The notes under the pieces were generated by a model. The model had not been told where the DNA came from. It did no database searches and saw only the letters and a list, made by a program, of their open reading frames with translations. The position numbers and the translations under genes were made by a program. Shown in pieces: positions 61,571-64,000 of a DNA stretch of 64,000 bases. The stretch is from assembly GCF_025909975.1 (NCBI RefSeq), contig NZ_JAPCIO010000001.1, forward strand, positions 62,001-126,000, given 5' to 3'. The DNA comes from Flavobacterium lacisediminis. GTDB taxonomy: Bacteria > Bacteroidota > Bacteroidia > Flavobacteriales > Flavobacteriaceae. Positions within the stretch are counted from its first letter, which is position 1. Each line of letters starts with the position of its first letter.

Positions 61571-64000
61571 ATGAGTAATAAAATAACCAAAAGCTTCGGA
61601 ATTTCAACATGGGCGATTAATAATAAAATGACCGTGTATGTAATTACAGCTATTATCTTGATAGGCGGATTAATTTCCTACTATTCAATGCCTCGTGAAG
61701 ATTTCCCTGAAATTATTGAAACTAAAATTTACGTTAGTTCAATCAATCCAGGAAATGCGGCTGAAGATGTTGAAAAATTAATCACTAAACCTTTAGAAGA
61801 AGAGTTTAACAACATATCAGGTGTAACTAAAATTACCTCAAACACACTTCAAGATTATTCTATGATTTTAGTGGAGTTTGATGAAGATATATCGGTTGAT
61901 GCAGCCAAACAAAAAGTAAAAGACAAAGTAGATTTAGTAAAATCTGAAACCGATTGGCCAACAATGCCAGGAGGCGAAAAGGTTGAACCGAACGTTTTCG
62001 ATTTAAACATTGCGGAAGAACAACCTATCTTAAATATTAATTTATCGGGAGATTTACCTTTAGATAAATTAAAAGATTATGCCGAATATTTAGAAGATAA
62101 AATCGAAAGATTACCACAAATTAAAGAAGCAGCTATTCGTGGCGCTCAAGAAAAAGAAGTGGAAATCGCAGTAGATATTTACAAAATGACGGCAGCTCAA
62201 GTCAGTTTTGATGATATTATCGGAGCTGTTTCAAGAGAAAACACAACTATTTCTGGTGGAAATGTAGTCAATAACGGCATCAAGAAAAACATTCGTGTAG
62301 TAGGAGAAATTGAAAATCCTGCCGAATTGGAAGACGTTGTGGTTAAAAAACAAGATGGCGTTGTGTATCTTAAAGATATTGCAACCATTAAATTTCAACC
62401 TAAAGAAGCTACAACACATGCCAGAGAATATGGTAATGCAGTAGTAATGTTAGATGTTAAAAAACGTAGCGGTAAAAACATGATTGAGGCTACAGAAAGC
62501 ATCAAACAAATTGTAAAACAAGCACAAGACGATTATTTTCCTTCGAATTTAAAAATTTCTATGGCAAATGATCAATCTTCAAGAACCATTAACCAAGTAG
62601 ATGATTTAGTAAACAACATCATTTTTGGAGTATTACTTGTAGTAGGTGTTTTGATGTTTTTCTTAGGATTTAGAAGTGCACTTTTCGTTGGTTTTGCCAT
62701 TCCGCTTTCTATGTTTATGTCGTACATTATTTTAGCTTCATTTGGAGTAACTTTAAATACGATGGTATTATTTGCCTTAGTAATGGGACTCGGAATGCTA
62801 GTTGATAACGGAATTGTAGTAGTAGAAAACGTACATTCGTTAATGAGTCAAGGATTAAGCCGAAAGCAAGCTGCTATTGAAGGTGTTGGAGAAATTGCAT
62901 GGCCTATTATTGCATCAACTGCAACCACTTTAGCTGCCTTTTTCCCATTGGGATTATGGCCTGGAACTATGGGTAAATTCATGATTTATTTTCCTATGAC
63001 GCTTTCTGTTGTATTGTTTTCATCATTGTTTGTAGCATTAGTCATCAATGCACTTATTAATGCCGAATTCATGCAATTAGAAGAAAAAGAAATGTCTCAA
63101 AAAACCTTAATTCGTTTGAGTAGCCTTGTTGGAGGAATAGGATTAATTATAGTAATTCTTGGTTTTTCAACCAGCACAGATGGTTTAAAAGGAATTGGAA
63201 ATTTAATGGTTTTCTTTGCTGTAATGCTTTGGGTTTACAAATATTATTTGTCAAGAGCTCAAAAATATTTTATGGAAGTCTCATTAGTAAAACTTGAAAA
63301 CTTTTATAAAAAATCGCTGATTTATGTTTTGAGCGGTAAAAGACCTTATTATTTTTTATTTGGAACCGTTGGCCTTTTAGTTTTCTCATTTATTTTAGTG
63401 GGAATTGCTCAACCAAAAGTTTTGTTCTTTCCTGAAAATCAGCCTAACCAAATTATAACGTATATCGAATTCCCGGAAGGAACTGATATTGCTAAAACCA
63501 ATGCTTTTACAAAAGAAATTGAGAAAAAAGTATATGCTGTAGCCAATAAATATACCGATGAAGAGAATTTTAACTTTATGGTTGAATCTGGTGTAGCACA
63601 AGTTGGTGAAGGTGCTGGAAATCCTCAAACTGATGGTGCTTCGCAAAATGAAATGCCACACAGAGGAAAAATCACACTTTCAATGCGTGAGTTCAAATTC
63701 AGAAAAGGTTTAAACAGTAGTGACTTGATGAATGAAATTCGCGCAGCTGTTAAAGGTTATCCTGGAGTATCTATTGTAGTAGATAAAGATCAAAATGGTC
63801 CTCCGTCTGGATATAAAATCAATATTGAAATTTCTGGCGAAAATTATAATGACATGTTAATTGAAGCTGAAAAAGTAAAAGATTTTATCAACTCCAAAAA
63901 CATTGCCGGAATTGAAGAATTAAAACTAGATGTAAATAAATCAAAACCAGGATTAGAAGTTGTTGTTGATAGAAAAATTGCTGGGCAATTAGGCATTTCA
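61571..64000 (+). CDS. RND efflux permease (HAE-1/AcrB-type), 3' truncated
   Basis: 810 residues visible from ATG 61571; the frame stays open to the window end, so the C-terminus lies beyond it. N-terminal helix (about 20-40), periplasmic docking and porter domains, and membrane helices including F-A-L-V-M-G-L-G-M-L-V-D-N-G-I-V (about 402-418). In AcrB this helix carries an Asp-Asp pair; here it is Asp412-Asn413. Final gene of the visible tetR-tolC-adaptor-pump operon. Confidence 0.92.
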   Translation, partial: MSNKITKSFGISTWAINNKMTVYVITAIILIGGLISYYSMPREDFPEIIETKIYVSSINPGNAAEDVEKLITKPLEEEFNNISGVTKITSNTLQDYSMILVEFDEDISVDAAKQKVKDKVDLVKSETDWPTMPGGEKVEPNVFDLNIAEEQPILNINLSGDLPLDKLKDYAEYLEDKIERLPQIKEAAIRGAQEKEVEIAVDIYKMTAAQVSFDDIIGAVSRENTTISGGNVVNNGIKKNIRVVGEIENPAELEDVVVKKQDGVVYLKDIATIKFQPKEATTHAREYGNAVVMLDVKKRSGKNMIEATESIKQIVKQAQDDYFPSNLKISMANDQSSRTINQVDDLVNNIIFGVLLVVGVLMFFLGFRSALFVGFAIPLSMFMSYIILASFGVTLNTMVLFALVMGLGMLVDNGIVVVENVHSLMSQGLSRKQAAIEGVGEIAWPIIASTATTLAAFFPLGLWPGTMGKFMIYFPMTLSVVLFSSLFVALVINALINAEFMQLEEKEMSQKTLIRLSSLVGGIGLIIVILGFSTSTDGLKGIGNLMVFFAVMLWVYKYYLSRAQKYFMEVSLVKLENFYKKSLIYVLSGKRPYYFLFGTVGLLVFSFILVGIAQPKVLFFPENQPNQIITYIEFPEGTDIAKTNAFTKEIEKKVYAVANKYTDEENFNFMVESGVAQVGEGAGNPQTDGASQNEMPHRGKITLSMREFKFRKGLNSSDLMNEIRAAVKGYPGVSIVVDKDQNGPPSGYKINIEISGENYNDMLIEAEKVKDFINSKNIAGIEELKLDVNKSKPGLEVVVDRKIAGQLGIS

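Overview
The window is a stretch of AT-rich chromosome from a member of the Flavobacteriia, most likely Flavobacterium or a close relative. Four things support this. There are three proteins with type IX secretion (T9SS) C-terminal sorting domains. Most promoters carry the Bacteroidetes -7 box TAnnTTTG. Several gene orders are typical of flavobacteria (DUF4296-pyrC-polyprenol mannosyltransferase; DUF4271-hemD; ftsX-DUF3098-uppP-truB). The ExbB protein has its own signal peptide. I see no phage, insertion sequence, CRISPR array or rRNA. The only RNA gene found is a tRNA-Ser(GGA). No gap between genes exceeds about 200 bases.

Layout. 1-1011: 3' part of a MurG-like glycosyltransferase. 985-11079: the most accessory-looking block. 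It holds a PhoR/PhoB-like two-component system on the minus strand and, divergent from it, a TonB-dependent receptor, a beta-helix lipoprotein, a cargo-less T9SS sorting-domain mini-protein and two modular T9SS-secreted proteins. The intergenic region between phoB and the receptor contains six tandem 11-bp units with TAAC/CAAC in exact phase, which looks like a Pho box. 11163-18497: LuxE-like acyltransferase, tyrS, an NAD-dependent epimerase, the DUF4296/pyrC/mannosyltransferase operon, DUF4271 and hemD. 18614-27272: pckA, DUF423, a saccharopine dehydrogenase-like enzyme, an Lrp regulator, a zinc peptidase, a stomatin-like fragment and leuS. 27348-34278: PAP2 phosphatase, the ftsX-uppP-truB operon, a thioredoxin-like protein, a patatin, and pyrH-frr. 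34346-43511: a small lipoprotein between duplicated terminators, a DUF5686 protein, an RND/MMPL exporter, asnS, rpoN and a PAP2-like membrane protein. 43525-47194: ExbB/ExbD energising cluster with an outer-membrane barrel. 47278-52155: tRNA-Ser, asparaginase, PlsC-like acyltransferase, TatD, retropepsin-like protease, Tet-type MFS pump. 52236-58260: sucB-sucA, a small barrel protein, a short hypothetical gene and a polyprenyl synthase. 58422-64000: TetR regulator with a palindromic operator, then a TolC / adaptor / RND pump operon cut by the window end.

How the genes work together. The first block reads as a phosphate-responsive outer-membrane uptake and secretion module: sensor kinase, response regulator, an array matching the regulator family's expected binding architecture, and a TonB receptor with a surface lipoprotein. 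The ExbB/ExbD cluster could energise such receptors. The last block is a classical self-regulated tripartite efflux operon. Most of the rest is housekeeping: three aminoacyl-tRNA synthetases, pyrimidine and haem synthesis, the TCA-cycle E1/E2 pair, the undecaprenyl carrier cycle and sigma-54. Several genes (11163, 13528, 17065, 50497) have a -7 box so close to the ATG that their mRNAs should be leaderless or nearly so.
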